Shown one piece after another: positions 27,301 through 35,847 of a DNA stretch of 55,151 nt (the first letter of the stretch is position 1; each line of letters opens with the position of its first letter). Source of the DNA: Candidatus Hydrogenedens sp. (lineage in GTDB: Bacteria; Hydrogenedentota; Hydrogenedentia; Hydrogenedentales; Hydrogenedentaceae); assembly GCA_035361075.1 (NCBI GenBank), contig DAOSBX010000022.1:1-55151 (forward strand), written 5' to 3'. Made by a program: the position numbers and the translations under genes. The notes under the pieces were generated by a model. That model made no database searches, was not told where the DNA came from, and was given only the letters and a program-made list of their open reading frames with translations.

Positions 27301-28516
27301 CCCATATATTATCAATTTGATTACCTTCCGCAGTCAAATTTTCCAAGTTCGGCATATACTCTACACCACTCAAATCTTCTAAATCATTTTCACTCACACT
27401 TAATTCTGTAAGATTGCTGAAAGGTGTACTTATCGGCTGAGTGAACATGTTAGGACCAATATTATTTCCAGGGACGGATACACTTGTTAGATTTGGCAAA
27501 TTAATCAAAGCATCAAGACTCTGAATACCAGTAAAAGCACATACAAATATAGAAAGGTTCGTCCAATTGCTTACTACACTAATATCATCAATCTCTATTC
27601 CAAGTAAAAATGCCATTAAAGGATTTAATCCAGATAGTCCAGAAATATCATTTATATCTGAACCTGTGCCTACTTCTATTATTGCTAATATGCCCAGATT
27701 ATCCTCATCTATAAAGGTAATATTAGTCATATTAACGACATAATTATCCACTGCAGATTGCGTAAGACCGCAATTAAATTCCGCAAATACATTTAAGTTC
27801 TGGTCAACTGCTCCTAATGGAGTCCAATCAGAAATCGGATTATTACCTAAATATAACTGAGTTAAATTCGATAATGAATTCAGGAAAGCGATTGAAGTCA
27901 CATTTTCTAAACCACCTATACTAAGCATACCAAGATTTGTTAAATTAGTTAAAACATTTAAGTCAGCATCATCTAAATCATTTACACCAGTAGCAAAAAA
28001 ATCTACTCCTTCTGGATACAATCCAACAAACACACCGAAACCTAAATTTAAGCCTATCAAATTTGTAAATGTTGAAAGAGTGGATATATCGCTAATCTGG
28101 TTATATCCTATATCTAACACATTTAGATTACCTGCTAAATTAGATAAAGGACTTATATCGGTAATTTGATTCTTACCCAACATTAAAACTGAAAGATTTG
28201 TTAAACCTCCATAAGTAGTATCTCCAAGTGGCGACAAATCGGTTATTTGATTACCAATAAGGTTTAATGCTTCCAATGCTGTACAAGCCTCCAAGCCCGT
28301 CAAATATTGAATATTTAAGTATGACGCATCCAACGAAGTAAATTCTGAATTTGACAATTCCTCTGAGGTAGGTGGATCACTTAAAGGTACTCCAACTTGA
28401 GCCTCATACTGTGCTTTCACAGCCTCCAACAAATTTGAATCGTTAAAGGTTACAACCCCTGCTAATGCATTCGCTGATAACAGCAAGGTGATAATTAGAA
28501 CTAAACTCTTTCTCAT
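24392..28516 (-). CDS. Internalin-like secreted protein: LRRs, InlB-type repeats, EG-rich spacer, dockerin-like C terminus
   Basis: A 1374-residue protein with a signal peptide (SLVLIITLLLSANALA). Residues 50-490 carry internalin-type leucine-rich repeats (LxLGxNQIxDISPL). From about 510 to 1200 there are around eight 75-80-residue repeats of the divergent InlB B-repeat type, each with a G-xx-Y-xxGxxV-x-L-x-A pattern, then F-x-x-W and a terminal V-F. A spacer of tandem EGTPEGVVEGEGEGAI-like units (see the repeat entry) leads to two C-terminal motifs: DQNGDGEIALGELLRVIQFFN, an EF-hand or dockerin-like calcium loop, and a degenerate second copy ending ELLRLIQFFN. It is probably a cell-surface binding protein. 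The ELLRVIQFFN pair is the trait that most suggests Hydrogenedentota. Confidence 0.87.
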   Translation of the reverse strand: MRKSLVLIITLLLSANALAGVVTFNDSNLLEAVKAQYEAQVGVPLSDPPTSEELSNSEFTSLDASYLNIQYLTGLEACTALEALNLIGNQITDLSPLGDTTYGGLTNLSVLMLGKNQITDISPLSNLAGNLNVLDIGYNQISDISTLSTFTNLIGLNLGFGVFVGLYPEGVDFFATGVNDLDDADLNVLTNLTNLGMLSIGGLENVTSIAFLNSLSNLTQLYLGNNPISDWTPLGAVDQNLNVFAEFNCGLTQSAVDNYVVNMTNITFIDEDNLGILAIIEVGTGSDINDISGLSGLNPLMAFLLGIEIDDISVVSNWTNLSIFVCAFTGIQSLDALINLPNLTSVSVPGNNIGPNMFTQPISTPFSNLTELSVSENDLEDLSGVEYMPNLENLTAEGNQIDNIWVMDLDGAPKTTLEELNLGNNQIQDINPLLNYTALNEVNLSDNQIENFGYLVDNVGIGPGDNIDISYNPVPPAYCGIVDQLGWKVLPGGSLNRAGVCEASIEVEIVGEGITNPPVGITPIAYNSSFAIRAYPQSGSNYAFKQWERYDDGLGDYVLLTENPSYGFSNITENIKVRAVFVDIESTYTITFNLTGNGAVDEFPQGLGVYRYIAGRQVNLYALSGPGAYFAGWTGDVSSSGTQLFANILMDGDKTVGAVFEETGYTLTTGVLPDSLSGGVFPFPGTYYYAEQAEVTLYAWGNIGNKFDHWEDENGSQVATVNPVTITMDSDKVFIAVFVPIVTYKLTINTNPFEGGNTNPPVGEHWYEENSTVYVFANPNPGWFFTQWTGDIGGANPFDNFIEIQMDGNKEITANFEEADFTLELYIDGADKGEITPAPGIYYYKIGQWIFLNATNYQPNAFLGWYDYDTNDLISTSWFYAFEVEEGMTLSKIVGKFGVAQYLVTMLEVQGNGTTEPSSPGTYGYVDGQWCTLIAHPDPGWRFKYWVDENEFVVDIMNPFPVEFNPEQSNYTYRAVFEECDWNVNYAIAGTGTGTGTIIPGPGSQCYKDNEQVYLQAITDEENYFGGWQILKNPGPNQEETWEYWVNAWLTVNDNYDVIGWFEDTGYSLQLESGPNGSIYPYAGIYYLADGFPVTVYASPNPGYAFVGWFDESDNLVTIENPYEFLLNSNTVLRARFEQIVYKSLTINVESGQGTTVPSPGQVLLYEVGTLVQLTAIPNEGWMFDTWTGDLEGVGNPNQPSIQVLMDRDRIIGVQFKEIPEGVVEGEGAVEGTPEGVVEGEGAIEGTPEGVVEGEGEGAIEGTPEGVVEGEGEGAVPPPHSADQNGDGEIALGELLRVIQFFNFGEYHCDPQGEDGYAPGPGEDYSCTPHASDYNPQDWTIRLDELLRLIQFFNLNGYYPCEGGEDGFCPGQQP
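24693..24860 (-). repeat. In-frame tandem repeats encoding the EGTPEGVVEGEG spacer
   Basis: Two identical 48-base units (24693-24740 and 24741-24788), one 42-base unit (24789-24830) and a partial unit (24831-24860). Unit lengths are multiples of three, so expansion or contraction keeps the frame. Each encodes a 14- or 16-residue Glu/Gly-rich block. Confidence 0.92.
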
Positions 28517-28577
28517 AACTAAATCTCCTTTAATTTATGTTTTTTAATTTTCTTTCTTATATTTTTAACATATGTAA

Positions 28578-28606
28578 GTTATACCATATTTTTATTAAAA
28601 TGTCAA
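28578..28606 (-). promoter_or_regulatory. Sigma-70 promoter of the LRR/InlB-repeat gene
   Basis: Minus strand: -35 TTGACA (28606-28601), a 17-base spacer, -10 TATAAC (28583-28578). This gives a leader of about 55 bases before the start at 28516, which has an AAAGGAG ribosome site. Confidence 0.75.
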
Positions 28607-28614
28607 ATATAGTT

Positions 28615-29958
28615 TCAAAATCTCATACACAATTTTACTGCCTGAGAAAATATATCTACAGATTTTATTAGATTATCTATATTTTCATATCCATAAGATA
28701 CTCTTAATTGGTACTTCCCTTTTTCAGCAAGATTACCTTTAGGGTGAACACAATATACCCCGGGCAAATAAATTACCCGTGGTTTCATAGTATTTTCACC
28801 ATCATACCAATCCCAATCTTTATCTCCTGTTTTTCTGGAAAGCATATTGAAAAACGAAGAACCCCGTTCCGTATTTATACCACTAAAAGTTAAGTAAAGA
28901 TAAAAACCAGCATCGCCTCCGGAAATAGATGCTATGTGATTTTCCATTTCCTCAATAAACTGTTTTTTAAATAATGTCCCTTTTTCTTTATATCCCTCAT
29001 TAACACTATTGTATTGTTTTAATCCATATTTTGTTATCAATTGTGCAGATATTTCCTGTGTTACTAATGGAGCACTAAATCCAACGTCGCTGTTCCATTG
29101 TACTAATCCATTTAACAAAAGACTATTTTGCGGACCTATGATAAAACCCACACGGAGTGAAGGAGCAAATACTTTTGATAAAGTACCAATTTCATAGACA
29201 GACCCATCATTATCATAAATAGATGGTGAAATAGGCTTTTCCAATTCAGGGTTATGAATTAGCCATTCATAGGCAAGGTCGAAAATAATAGGTATATACA
29301 CATTATATTTTCTTGATAAGTTTTGTATGCTTTCCACAATTTCTCTTCTTCTTCGATTAGAAATCACAGTGCAAGTTGGATTATTTACAGTTACAAAATA
29401 ACAAAAAGACACATGGTTTCCCTGTTTTAAATGTGTTTCAAGCACCTCTATTAGAATATGAATATCAGGACCTTCTACCTCTTCTTGAACAGGTGCAATT
29501 TCAAACCCATACCGTTCTAATGTCGAAGTATATATATAGTAGACTGGATCAGTCGTGATGACAATACCTTTCCTCAATATATTAGCCAAACCCGTCAATA
29601 TACTTGTTGCTCCACTAACCCCAATGACTATACGCCTCTCATCAAAATCAGGGATGTCTTCCATCCTATTATTTTTCCACAGTTCTTGATAAAACCATTT
29701 AATGGCTTCTATTAATTGAATAGAACCTTCTGGACCGCCATAATTTAACAAGTGTGAAGGCCTTGTGTCTTTCTTTGCAAGCACCGACGCAATTTCTGCA
29801 AATTCATCATAGGGAATAGTATCCTCATTAACATACCCAACACCAAGGTTAATATCTACATCGGGTCGGAAATCTTTAGCAAACTCAGACATCATTTGGC
29901 TGACAGGAGAAGGTTGAGAAGAATAAAAACCGTATGAAGAAAAACAATCACTTTTCAT
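28615..29958 (-). CDS. PLP-dependent aminotransferase, class I/II fold
   Basis: A 447-residue cytoplasmic enzyme of fold type I. The N-terminal INLGVGYV motif, VIGVSGATSILTGL for the cofactor phosphate, NNPTCTVISNRRR, FDLAYEWL with the Asp that contacts the pyridine ring, and GTLSKVFAPSLRVGF with the Schiff-base Lys near residue 260 are all in the right order. The overall pattern is that of the aminotransferase part of MocR/2-aminoadipate-type enzymes, but no regulator domain is fused. The amino donor cannot be read from sequence. A promoter is visible just upstream, so it need not depend on the lytic transglycosylase gene. Confidence 0.9.
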   Translation of the reverse strand: MKSDCFSSYGFYSSQPSPVSQMMSEFAKDFRPDVDINLGVGYVNEDTIPYDEFAEIASVLAKKDTRPSHLLNYGGPEGSIQLIEAIKWFYQELWKNNRMEDIPDFDERRIVIGVSGATSILTGLANILRKGIVITTDPVYYIYTSTLERYGFEIAPVQEEVEGPDIHILIEVLETHLKQGNHVSFCYFVTVNNPTCTVISNRRRREIVESIQNLSRKYNVYIPIIFDLAYEWLIHNPELEKPISPSIYDNDGSVYEIGTLSKVFAPSLRVGFIIGPQNSLLLNGLVQWNSDVGFSAPLVTQEISAQLITKYGLKQYNSVNEGYKEKGTLFKKQFIEEMENHIASISGGDAGFYLYLTFSGINTERGSSFFNMLSRKTGDKDWDWYDGENTMKPRVIYLPGVYCVHPKGNLAEKGKYQLRVSYGYENIDNLIKSVDIFSQAVKLCMRF

Positions 29959-29982
29959 ATCATTTCATTAACTTCTGATTGG

Positions 29983-30011
29983 ATAATACTTGTTCTATCC
30001 ATTTTTTTCAA
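29983..30011 (-). promoter_or_regulatory. Probable promoter of the aminotransferase gene
   Basis: Minus strand: -35 TTGAAA (30011-30006), a 17-base spacer, -10 TATTAT (29988-29983). It overlaps the 3' end of the lytic transglycosylase gene and lies about 25 bases before the start codon. Confidence 0.5.
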
Positions 30012-31089
30012 TTTTCTGAACCAACTCCGTTCTAACAGGGTAAGTTCTATTTCCATAACTTATATAATAATAAGGTGCTTGTTCGACTACATCGTCAGCT
30101 GGCTGACGCAAACCACTTTTAAAGTAAACCATATACTTCTTAATTGTATTCCTTCCTGATAATGTATTTATCCTCCGACTCACAGTAATTTTCCCACTTA
30201 TCCTGCTTGCATAATAATTAGAATCAACCCTCAGTCCTAACTTTGATTTTACTAATTTTACATAGTTAACCGTCTCATCAAAAGGAGGAATACCTTTATA
30301 TTTTTTCACGTTTTCGGGTCCAGAATTATACCCTGCCAATGCCAAATCAATATTCCCATTAAACAAATCTAACATTCTACTTAAATATTGAACACCACCT
30401 GCAATATTTTGTGCAGGGTCAAATATATCAGTAACACCCATTTCAACTGCAGTTGCAGGCATTAATTGCATCAAACCACATGCTCCCGCAGTGGAAACTG
30501 CATTGGGATTAAACCCACTTTCCACTTCCATAACAGCCCAGATTAAACGTTCATCTACCTGATAATATTGACTACATTCTTTAACAATATTCTGAATCGT
30601 ATCAAAATTATATGTTTTCCCTTTATATAAATGTTCAAACTTTTTTGCTACATGAACAGGTTCTAACGGCACAATAATTGCATATCCCCCATCGTCAGTT
30701 CCCGTTTTTTGATTTGAACTTATACTTTTATTACCAGACTTCGCTCCCGATTGTTGCGACTTCTTAAAATATACCTCTTTATATTCGTTTTTAGAACGGT
30801 ATTTTTGTGGACGATTTGTAAACACGACTGTACCATCTTTTTTCTGGAACTGATACAATCCCTTTTGCTGTGAACGGTCAGCATATGCTTCCTTAAAGTC
30901 AATTTTATATACTTTCGTTCCGACAGAGGAGCCATCTTTTACATCTTTATTTGTAAGTAGATTAGAATTCGGTTCTGCACTCACAAAGAATGAAAAAATC
31001 AATACTGAAAAAATAAAACCGAAGCATCTTCTTCCGCATCTCTTGGTAATAAAAATATTCTGAAATTGATTTGTAATCATTACACACAT
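29995..31089 (-). CDS. Secreted lytic transglycosylase (SLT domain, goose-lysozyme-like)
   Basis: A 364-residue exported peptidoglycan enzyme. The N terminus has a hydrophobic signal (CFGFIFSVLIFSFFVSA). An internal ATG three codons in is a possible alternative start. Residues 70-110 contain YQFQKKDGTVVFTNRP, similar to the small DUF4124 module often found with lytic transglycosylases. The catalytic domain (about 155-280) has MEVESGFNP with the catalytic Glu near 190, GACGLMQLMPATA, NIAGGVQYLSRML and ALAGYNSGP, the full SLT set. It cleaves the glycan strands of the wall. The remaining tail is basic. A sigma-70 promoter lies 28 bases upstream. Confidence 0.93.
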   Translation of the reverse strand: MCVMITNQFQNIFITKRCGRRCFGFIFSVLIFSFFVSAEPNSNLLTNKDVKDGSSVGTKVYKIDFKEAYADRSQQKGLYQFQKKDGTVVFTNRPQKYRSKNEYKEVYFKKSQQSGAKSGNKSISSNQKTGTDDGGYAIIVPLEPVHVAKKFEHLYKGKTYNFDTIQNIVKECSQYYQVDERLIWAVMEVESGFNPNAVSTAGACGLMQLMPATAVEMGVTDIFDPAQNIAGGVQYLSRMLDLFNGNIDLALAGYNSGPENVKKYKGIPPFDETVNYVKLVKSKLGLRVDSNYYASRISGKITVSRRINTLSGRNTIKKYMVYFKSGLRQPADDVVEQAPYYYISYGNRTYPVRTELVQKIEKNG

Positions 31090-31117
31090 TTCTCATTCAT
31101 AAAAATTTCTATAACTA

Positions 31118-31147
31118 ATAATAGAAAATCTTGATGTTTTTTGTCAA
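31118..31147 (-). promoter_or_regulatory. Sigma-70 promoter of the lytic transglycosylase gene
   Basis: Minus strand: -35 TTGACA (31147-31142), an 18-base spacer, -10 TATTAT (31123-31118), with a leader of about 22 bases. It lies between the end of the beta-helix gene and the start at 31089. Confidence 0.7.
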
Positions 31148-31165
31148 CAAATTATCCGCATTAAT

Positions 31166-32461
31166 TCATTTTTCTACCACTAATTCATTTACACTAAAAC
31201 CTGTTTTATTCTCGACCTTAGGTAGGCTTTTCCCTTTAACAATAATAGTTCCTCTAATATCAGAAATCTGGCAATCTTTTGAAAGGGTATTTATTTCGAT
31301 AGGACTTCGTTCATAAATATCATACACAACACAATCATTAAAACACACCCCACCAAGTTTTGCAACCATTGTTTTTTTCCATTGGTTTATCTTGATTGGA
31401 AAACCATTACTTTTCGGAGGTGTATTAACACATACGCAATTATCAAAATATATCTTTACCCCGTCCGCAGATTTATCAAAAACACAAATTCCCCCTCTTT
31501 GAGAACCTTCTATATAACAGTTTTTAAATTTAATATCTCCCAAGGGCCCATCTTTAGTAACCGCACCAATAGCTACACCATGGTCAAAGTCATTTTGAAT
31601 AAAACAATTTTCAACAGTAATTGATACTGGAAGAGTCGTTTTATCAAATTGTTTCAAATAAATAAGTATACCCGCTCCTTTATTTTCCTTAATCATACAA
31701 TTCTTCATAACAATATTTGTTAGTTGTTCAGATTCTTGATTAGGTTCAAAATCAATTCCTGCCTGTGGTGCTGTTCCTGAAGTTCCAATTAATAAACAAT
31801 TTTCTATCGTTAAATTTGAAGCACTAATAACGCTAATCCCTTGACGATGATTATCATAACAAACAACATCACGAATAAGTACATTTTCACATCTATTCAG
31901 ATTATTTGTCGCACCAATATAAATTCCATCTCCTCCACTACTTTCACATCGAATACCTTCTACCAAAACATTTTTACAACCACAAATAGACAGGGTCATA
32001 CGCCACTCCGCAGGTTTATATTGTTTCTTGTCCTGATAATCCTTCTTATTCATTTTTAATGTGGCACCATAACCTGAGATAGTGAGATTTTCCACATTAT
32101 CAGCACTAAATAAGGAATCTCCTCCCCCTTTAAATTCTCCTTTTTTTGCTAATATAACTACACCCGACATCAAAGTGATCTTTTGGTTTGAACGTAATGT
32201 AATTGGTCTAACAATCCATGGCACACCCATATTAGGGACAATAACCTCTTCAGCGTTGGAATTAATTGCCGACTGTAACGACTCAGTAGCATCCTGTTCA
32301 TTGAATCCCCACCATGCTGGACTTGCCCAATTCAGGCTCCCTTGCTCAACTTGGGATATTGCCTCATGATTAGGTTGATATAAAGAAACCTTTAAATCCG
32401 ACGGATATGCAGAATTAATTAGTAAAATTATTGAAATAAAAAATAGTTTTTTCACATCCAT
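31166..32461 (-). CDS. Secreted right-handed beta-helix protein (pectate-lyase/GH28-like fold)
   Basis: A 431-residue protein with a signal peptide (KKLFFISIILLINSAYPSD). WGFNEQDATESLQSAI is the cap that commonly opens pectate-lyase-like and GH28-like beta-helices. The rest repeats short strands of the type NVLVEGIRC, NVLIRDVVC, NLTIENCLL and NIVMKNCMI with ladder-like Asn and Cys. No conserved GH28 catalytic Asp triad is obvious, so its enzymatic class is open: polysaccharide lyase, glycosidase or binding protein. It is divergent from the pgi gene. Along with the sulfatase and GH127 proteins it adds to a glycan-use theme. Confidence 0.83.
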   Translation of the reverse strand: MDVKKLFFISIILLINSAYPSDLKVSLYQPNHEAISQVEQGSLNWASPAWWGFNEQDATESLQSAINSNAEEVIVPNMGVPWIVRPITLRSNQKITLMSGVVILAKKGEFKGGGDSLFSADNVENLTISGYGATLKMNKKDYQDKKQYKPAEWRMTLSICGCKNVLVEGIRCESSGGDGIYIGATNNLNRCENVLIRDVVCYDNHRQGISVISASNLTIENCLLIGTSGTAPQAGIDFEPNQESEQLTNIVMKNCMIKENKGAGILIYLKQFDKTTLPVSITVENCFIQNDFDHGVAIGAVTKDGPLGDIKFKNCYIEGSQRGGICVFDKSADGVKIYFDNCVCVNTPPKSNGFPIKINQWKKTMVAKLGGVCFNDCVVYDIYERSPIEINTLSKDCQISDIRGTIIVKGKSLPKVENKTGFSVNELVVEK

Positions 32462-32713
32462 TTGATTTATTCCTATAAAGGGCTTTTATTTATGGAGAAC
32501 TAAAAATTACAATCATTATACTTCTTTTAACACATCAAAATCTTTCCCATAATCATCCTACATCAAACAAAGCCAAAATTTTTAATTCACACTACACCAT
32601 ATTTGCATTTTTCTATTTAAGTTTTGTATCTGAAATTTTATGTCTACTTATGATAAACTACTTCCCATCTTCATTATCACCGGAGAATTAAATATACTGA
32701 TGGAGAAACTCTC

Positions 32714-34090
32714 ATGATTCCAAACATTAAAATTGATGTCTCTTTATGTCATGCCGATAAAATTGGCACTGACCACGGTTATACAACCAATGAATTTAAG
32801 CAACTTTCAAATCAAATTGAGGAATGCCATAAACAAATACTAAAAGAAAGAGAAATTAAGAAATATGGCTTCTTCGACCTTTACAAAGACAAAAAGACAA
32901 GGGAAAAAATAAAAGAGGTATCAAAGCAATTTTTAAATCAGGGTATCGAAAATTTAGTTATCCTTGGCATTGGTGGTTCCGCATTAGGGATTACCGCTTT
33001 AAATACAGCAATTAACGGCCCTTATTATAATCTCCTTTCTAAAGAGCAAAGAAAAGCTTATCCCCGATTATTTGTTATGGATAATATTGACCCATCAACA
33101 TTTGAGAGAATACTTCAATTATGCCCACCTGAAAAAACATTATATAACGCTATCTCAAAATCAGGTGAAACTGCTGAAACAATGTGCCAGCTACTTATCG
33201 TTTTAAAAAAACTGGAGGACTCATTAGGTCCTGAAAGAATAAAGGAACACCTCGTTATTACAACAAGCCCAAAAAGTGAAAATGCCCCAAAAAGTCTTCT
33301 ACATCCCATCGCTGAAAAATACGGGATTACCCAATTTGAAATTCCGCTAAATGTCGGGGGCAGATTCTCAGTCTTCTCGCCAGTAGGACTTTTCCCTGCG
33401 GAAATGTTAGGCTTTGACCTTGAAGCAATTGCTGAAGGGTGTGCAAGCATAGATAAGGTATGTTCCAACCCTCAATTAGACCAGAACCCTGCTTATTTAT
33501 TTGCAGGCATTCACTATTTATTAGACAAAACAAAAGGGAAAAAAATCTCTGTTATGATGCCCTATTCCGACCGATTGAAAGATACCGCAGATTGGTATTG
33601 TCAGCTATGGGCAGAAAGTTTAGGAAAAAAAGATGACCTTAATGGTAACGAAATTTTTAATGGACAAACACCTGTAAAAGCATTAGGGGCAACAGACCAA
33701 CATTCTCAAATACAACTTTATCGGGAAGGTCCAAATGATAAAATAATAAATATGATTAAGGTGAAAGATTTTAATACATCTCTACCTGTTCCCGAGATGT
33801 TTTCAGAAATCCCAGAGTTAGATTATATCCAAGGTCAAACCATGAACGACTTAATTGAAGCAGAATTTGAAGGAACTAAAGATGCCCTTACTATAAGCCA
33901 CAGGCCTGTAATTGTTATTGAAATAGAAAAAATTTCAGAATATACAGTAGCACAGTTATTATATATGTTAGAGGTAGCAACAGCAACGGCAGGAAAACTA
34001 TATAACATCAATGCCTTTAATCAACCAGGAGTAGATGAAGGAAAAAGAATTGCAAGACAACTAATGATGGAGAAGAAAAAGAGAATATAA
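32714..34090 (+). CDS. pgi: Glucose-6-phosphate isomerase
   Basis: A 458-residue enzyme of the shorter bacterial type. It interconverts glucose 6-phosphate and fructose 6-phosphate. LGIGGSALG (the sugar-phosphate loop), ISKSGETAETM, NVGGRFSVFSPVG and TDQHSQIQLYREGP, the second signature region with the active His/Gln, are all present, and the C-terminal Lys-rich helix is kept. The start ATG has only a modest ribosome site (GGAG about 10 bases ahead). It is followed 39 bases later by a membrane-protein gene that probably shares its transcript. The neighbour on the other side is divergent. A mannitol-phosphate dehydrogenase elsewhere in the window would feed fructose 6-phosphate to it. Confidence 0.97.
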   Translation: MIPNIKIDVSLCHADKIGTDHGYTTNEFKQLSNQIEECHKQILKEREIKKYGFFDLYKDKKTREKIKEVSKQFLNQGIENLVILGIGGSALGITALNTAINGPYYNLLSKEQRKAYPRLFVMDNIDPSTFERILQLCPPEKTLYNAISKSGETAETMCQLLIVLKKLEDSLGPERIKEHLVITTSPKSENAPKSLLHPIAEKYGITQFEIPLNVGGRFSVFSPVGLFPAEMLGFDLEAIAEGCASIDKVCSNPQLDQNPAYLFAGIHYLLDKTKGKKISVMMPYSDRLKDTADWYCQLWAESLGKKDDLNGNEIFNGQTPVKALGATDQHSQIQLYREGPNDKIINMIKVKDFNTSLPVPEMFSEIPELDYIQGQTMNDLIEAEFEGTKDALTISHRPVIVIEIEKISEYTVAQLLYMLEVATATAGKLYNINAFNQPGVDEGKRIARQLMMEKKKRI

Positions 34091-34129
34091 TTATCTTTTT
34101 CAATTTGTCATACTTAAGAAAAAATTATT

Positions 34130-35749
34130 ATGGAAAACTCCGAAAACATAGACCCATCAAATGAGATTAACACCAACTCGACGGTGGATGTTATTTTTTT
34201 TACCCGAAGAAAGAAAGCATTTAAATATATAATAGCCTCTACCATATTATTAACTTTTTGTTTATGGTTTTCGGATAGATATTTAAGGTTAGATTTAGAC
34301 GAAACAAAGTATAGAATAGCATTAACCCTTGAAAATGAATCAGCCCGTCCAATATTACGAAGCATTGCTCAAAAATATTCAACAAACTCTGAACTAAAAA
34401 ATGACTCACGCTACTTACAATATTTAGAGTTTCTCGCCTCCATCGAAGAAGGCGAAGAAGTTATTAAATTATACGACCAGATATACCAATCCAGTACCTA
34501 TAATGTGTCATTTTTAATAAACTACGGTTGCCGACTTTATTTATTAGGAAAGTATGAACAGGCACAAAGAATCTTCAAAGAGGCTGAGGCATTCACACCC
34601 AGTAATTCTCTAATCGAATATTTAGAATCTGCCACCATTATAAACCCACTGGTTAATGATGAAACAATCTTCGAGCATGGCATTTCAATCATTGCTAAAA
34701 ATAATAGAAGTGAACGTCCTATTATTTATCCGAAACCATTCTGGCATCCTACACTTCCCACAAACACTTATTTATTTTATATGCGACGTGAAGAATGTAT
34801 TAACCGTTGCATTTCGCCTATTTACCGACTTTCCAGCGATATACTCAACAAAATAAATACCGAATCAAAACATAATAAAGCACATCACAAAAAAACATGG
34901 CTTGAAGAATTATACCTCATGGGAGAAAAAATAGGTTCGGCTGTGGATATTAATTCCGAGTATAGATTTTTCACTGCTATGCTTTCCCTAAAAATAAAAA
35001 AAGATGTCCTTGAACTTTATAAAAATGTTTCAGACCAGTGGAAATCAGAGTTATTAAATGATAAATTAACAAACCTTAATAATATATCTTCTTTGCTAAA
35101 TGAGTTTCAGACCTTTGAGGAAAAAAGGAAATTAGAATTTGAACAAAGTAAAAATAATCGAATTAAATTAATCTGGTTAGTTGTCTCTGGGTTTTTAGAA
35201 ATCCTAATCCTCTTTATAATTCTAAAACTTATTTCTTCACTCTTAAAAAGATTCGAAAAACCATCAATTTCTTTTTACCAATTCCCCTCATTACTTTACT
35301 TGTCAATACTAATATGGTTATTTCTAACCCTCTTATTAATTTTCTATTTTTCATATTTCGAAAATTTTATACACAACAACTACTCTTTTATATCATTCCT
35401 CTGGTATTCATTTCTTTCTTTACCTCTAATTTCAAGCTCTGTTTTTTTTATCAATAAGTTCTTTAAGAAAAAAGAGTCTCACAAAACAAATGGACATTCA
35501 GATTACACCGAGAAACATATTGAAACTCGTAAATCAACTTGGATTCGCTTTATTACCTATTTTATATTTTTTATTGAAAGAATATCTGGAATATTATTGG
35601 GAACTTATATCTTAGTTATTTGTTTTTGGTTTATTTTGTTCCGAGCTACCTATCACTCATATCCATACCAAATAAATCTGGTTCCAGATAAACTTCTTAT
35701 CGATGAGATGAATTTGATATTAAAATATATTTCGATTTTCCATTCTTGA
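34130..35749 (+). CDS. Multi-pass membrane protein with TPR-like region, unknown function
   Basis: A 539-residue protein. A membrane segment at about 25-45 (YIIASTILLTFCLWF) is followed by a 300-residue helical domain with TPR-like phasing (YGCRLYLLGKYEQAQRIFKEAEA). At least four hydrophobic segments occupy the C-terminal 200 residues, at LVVSGFLEILILFIILKLI, LSILIWLFLTLLLIFYF, SFLSLPLISSSVFFI and ISGILLGTYILVICFWFI. The TPR-like part should lie outside the cytoplasm if the first segment is an uncleaved anchor. I do not recognise the family. The next gene has its own promoter that starts at the stop codon of this one. Confidence 0.8.
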   Translation: MENSENIDPSNEINTNSTVDVIFFTRRKKAFKYIIASTILLTFCLWFSDRYLRLDLDETKYRIALTLENESARPILRSIAQKYSTNSELKNDSRYLQYLEFLASIEEGEEVIKLYDQIYQSSTYNVSFLINYGCRLYLLGKYEQAQRIFKEAEAFTPSNSLIEYLESATIINPLVNDETIFEHGISIIAKNNRSERPIIYPKPFWHPTLPTNTYLFYMRREECINRCISPIYRLSSDILNKINTESKHNKAHHKKTWLEELYLMGEKIGSAVDINSEYRFFTAMLSLKIKKDVLELYKNVSDQWKSELLNDKLTNLNNISSLLNEFQTFEEKRKLEFEQSKNNRIKLIWLVVSGFLEILILFIILKLISSLLKRFEKPSISFYQFPSLLYLSILIWLFLTLLLIFYFSYFENFIHNNYSFISFLWYSFLSLPLISSSVFFINKFFKKKESHKTNGHSDYTEKHIETRKSTWIRFITYFIFFIERISGILLGTYILVICFWFILFRATYHSYPYQINLVPDKLLIDEMNLILKYISIFHS

Positions 35750-35775
35750 CATATTTGTTTATAATTGTATATAAT
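35746..35775 (+). promoter_or_regulatory. Strong sigma-70 promoter of the response regulator/kinase operon
   Basis: -35 TTGACA (35746-35751), an 18-base spacer, -10 TATAAT (35770-35775), all 12 consensus bases. The -35 box overlaps the stop codon of the preceding gene. Confidence 0.8.
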
Positions 35776-35847
35776 AAATGCTAATCCAACCAATAATGTT
35801 AAATCTGTAATAATTACTAAACTATAAATTCAAGGAGGTAATCAAGA

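Noticed and set aside
32462..32713. Shared promoter between the beta-helix gene and pgi
   Set aside because: Possible boxes such as TTGTAT and TATGAT have poor spacing. No pair was good enough to report.
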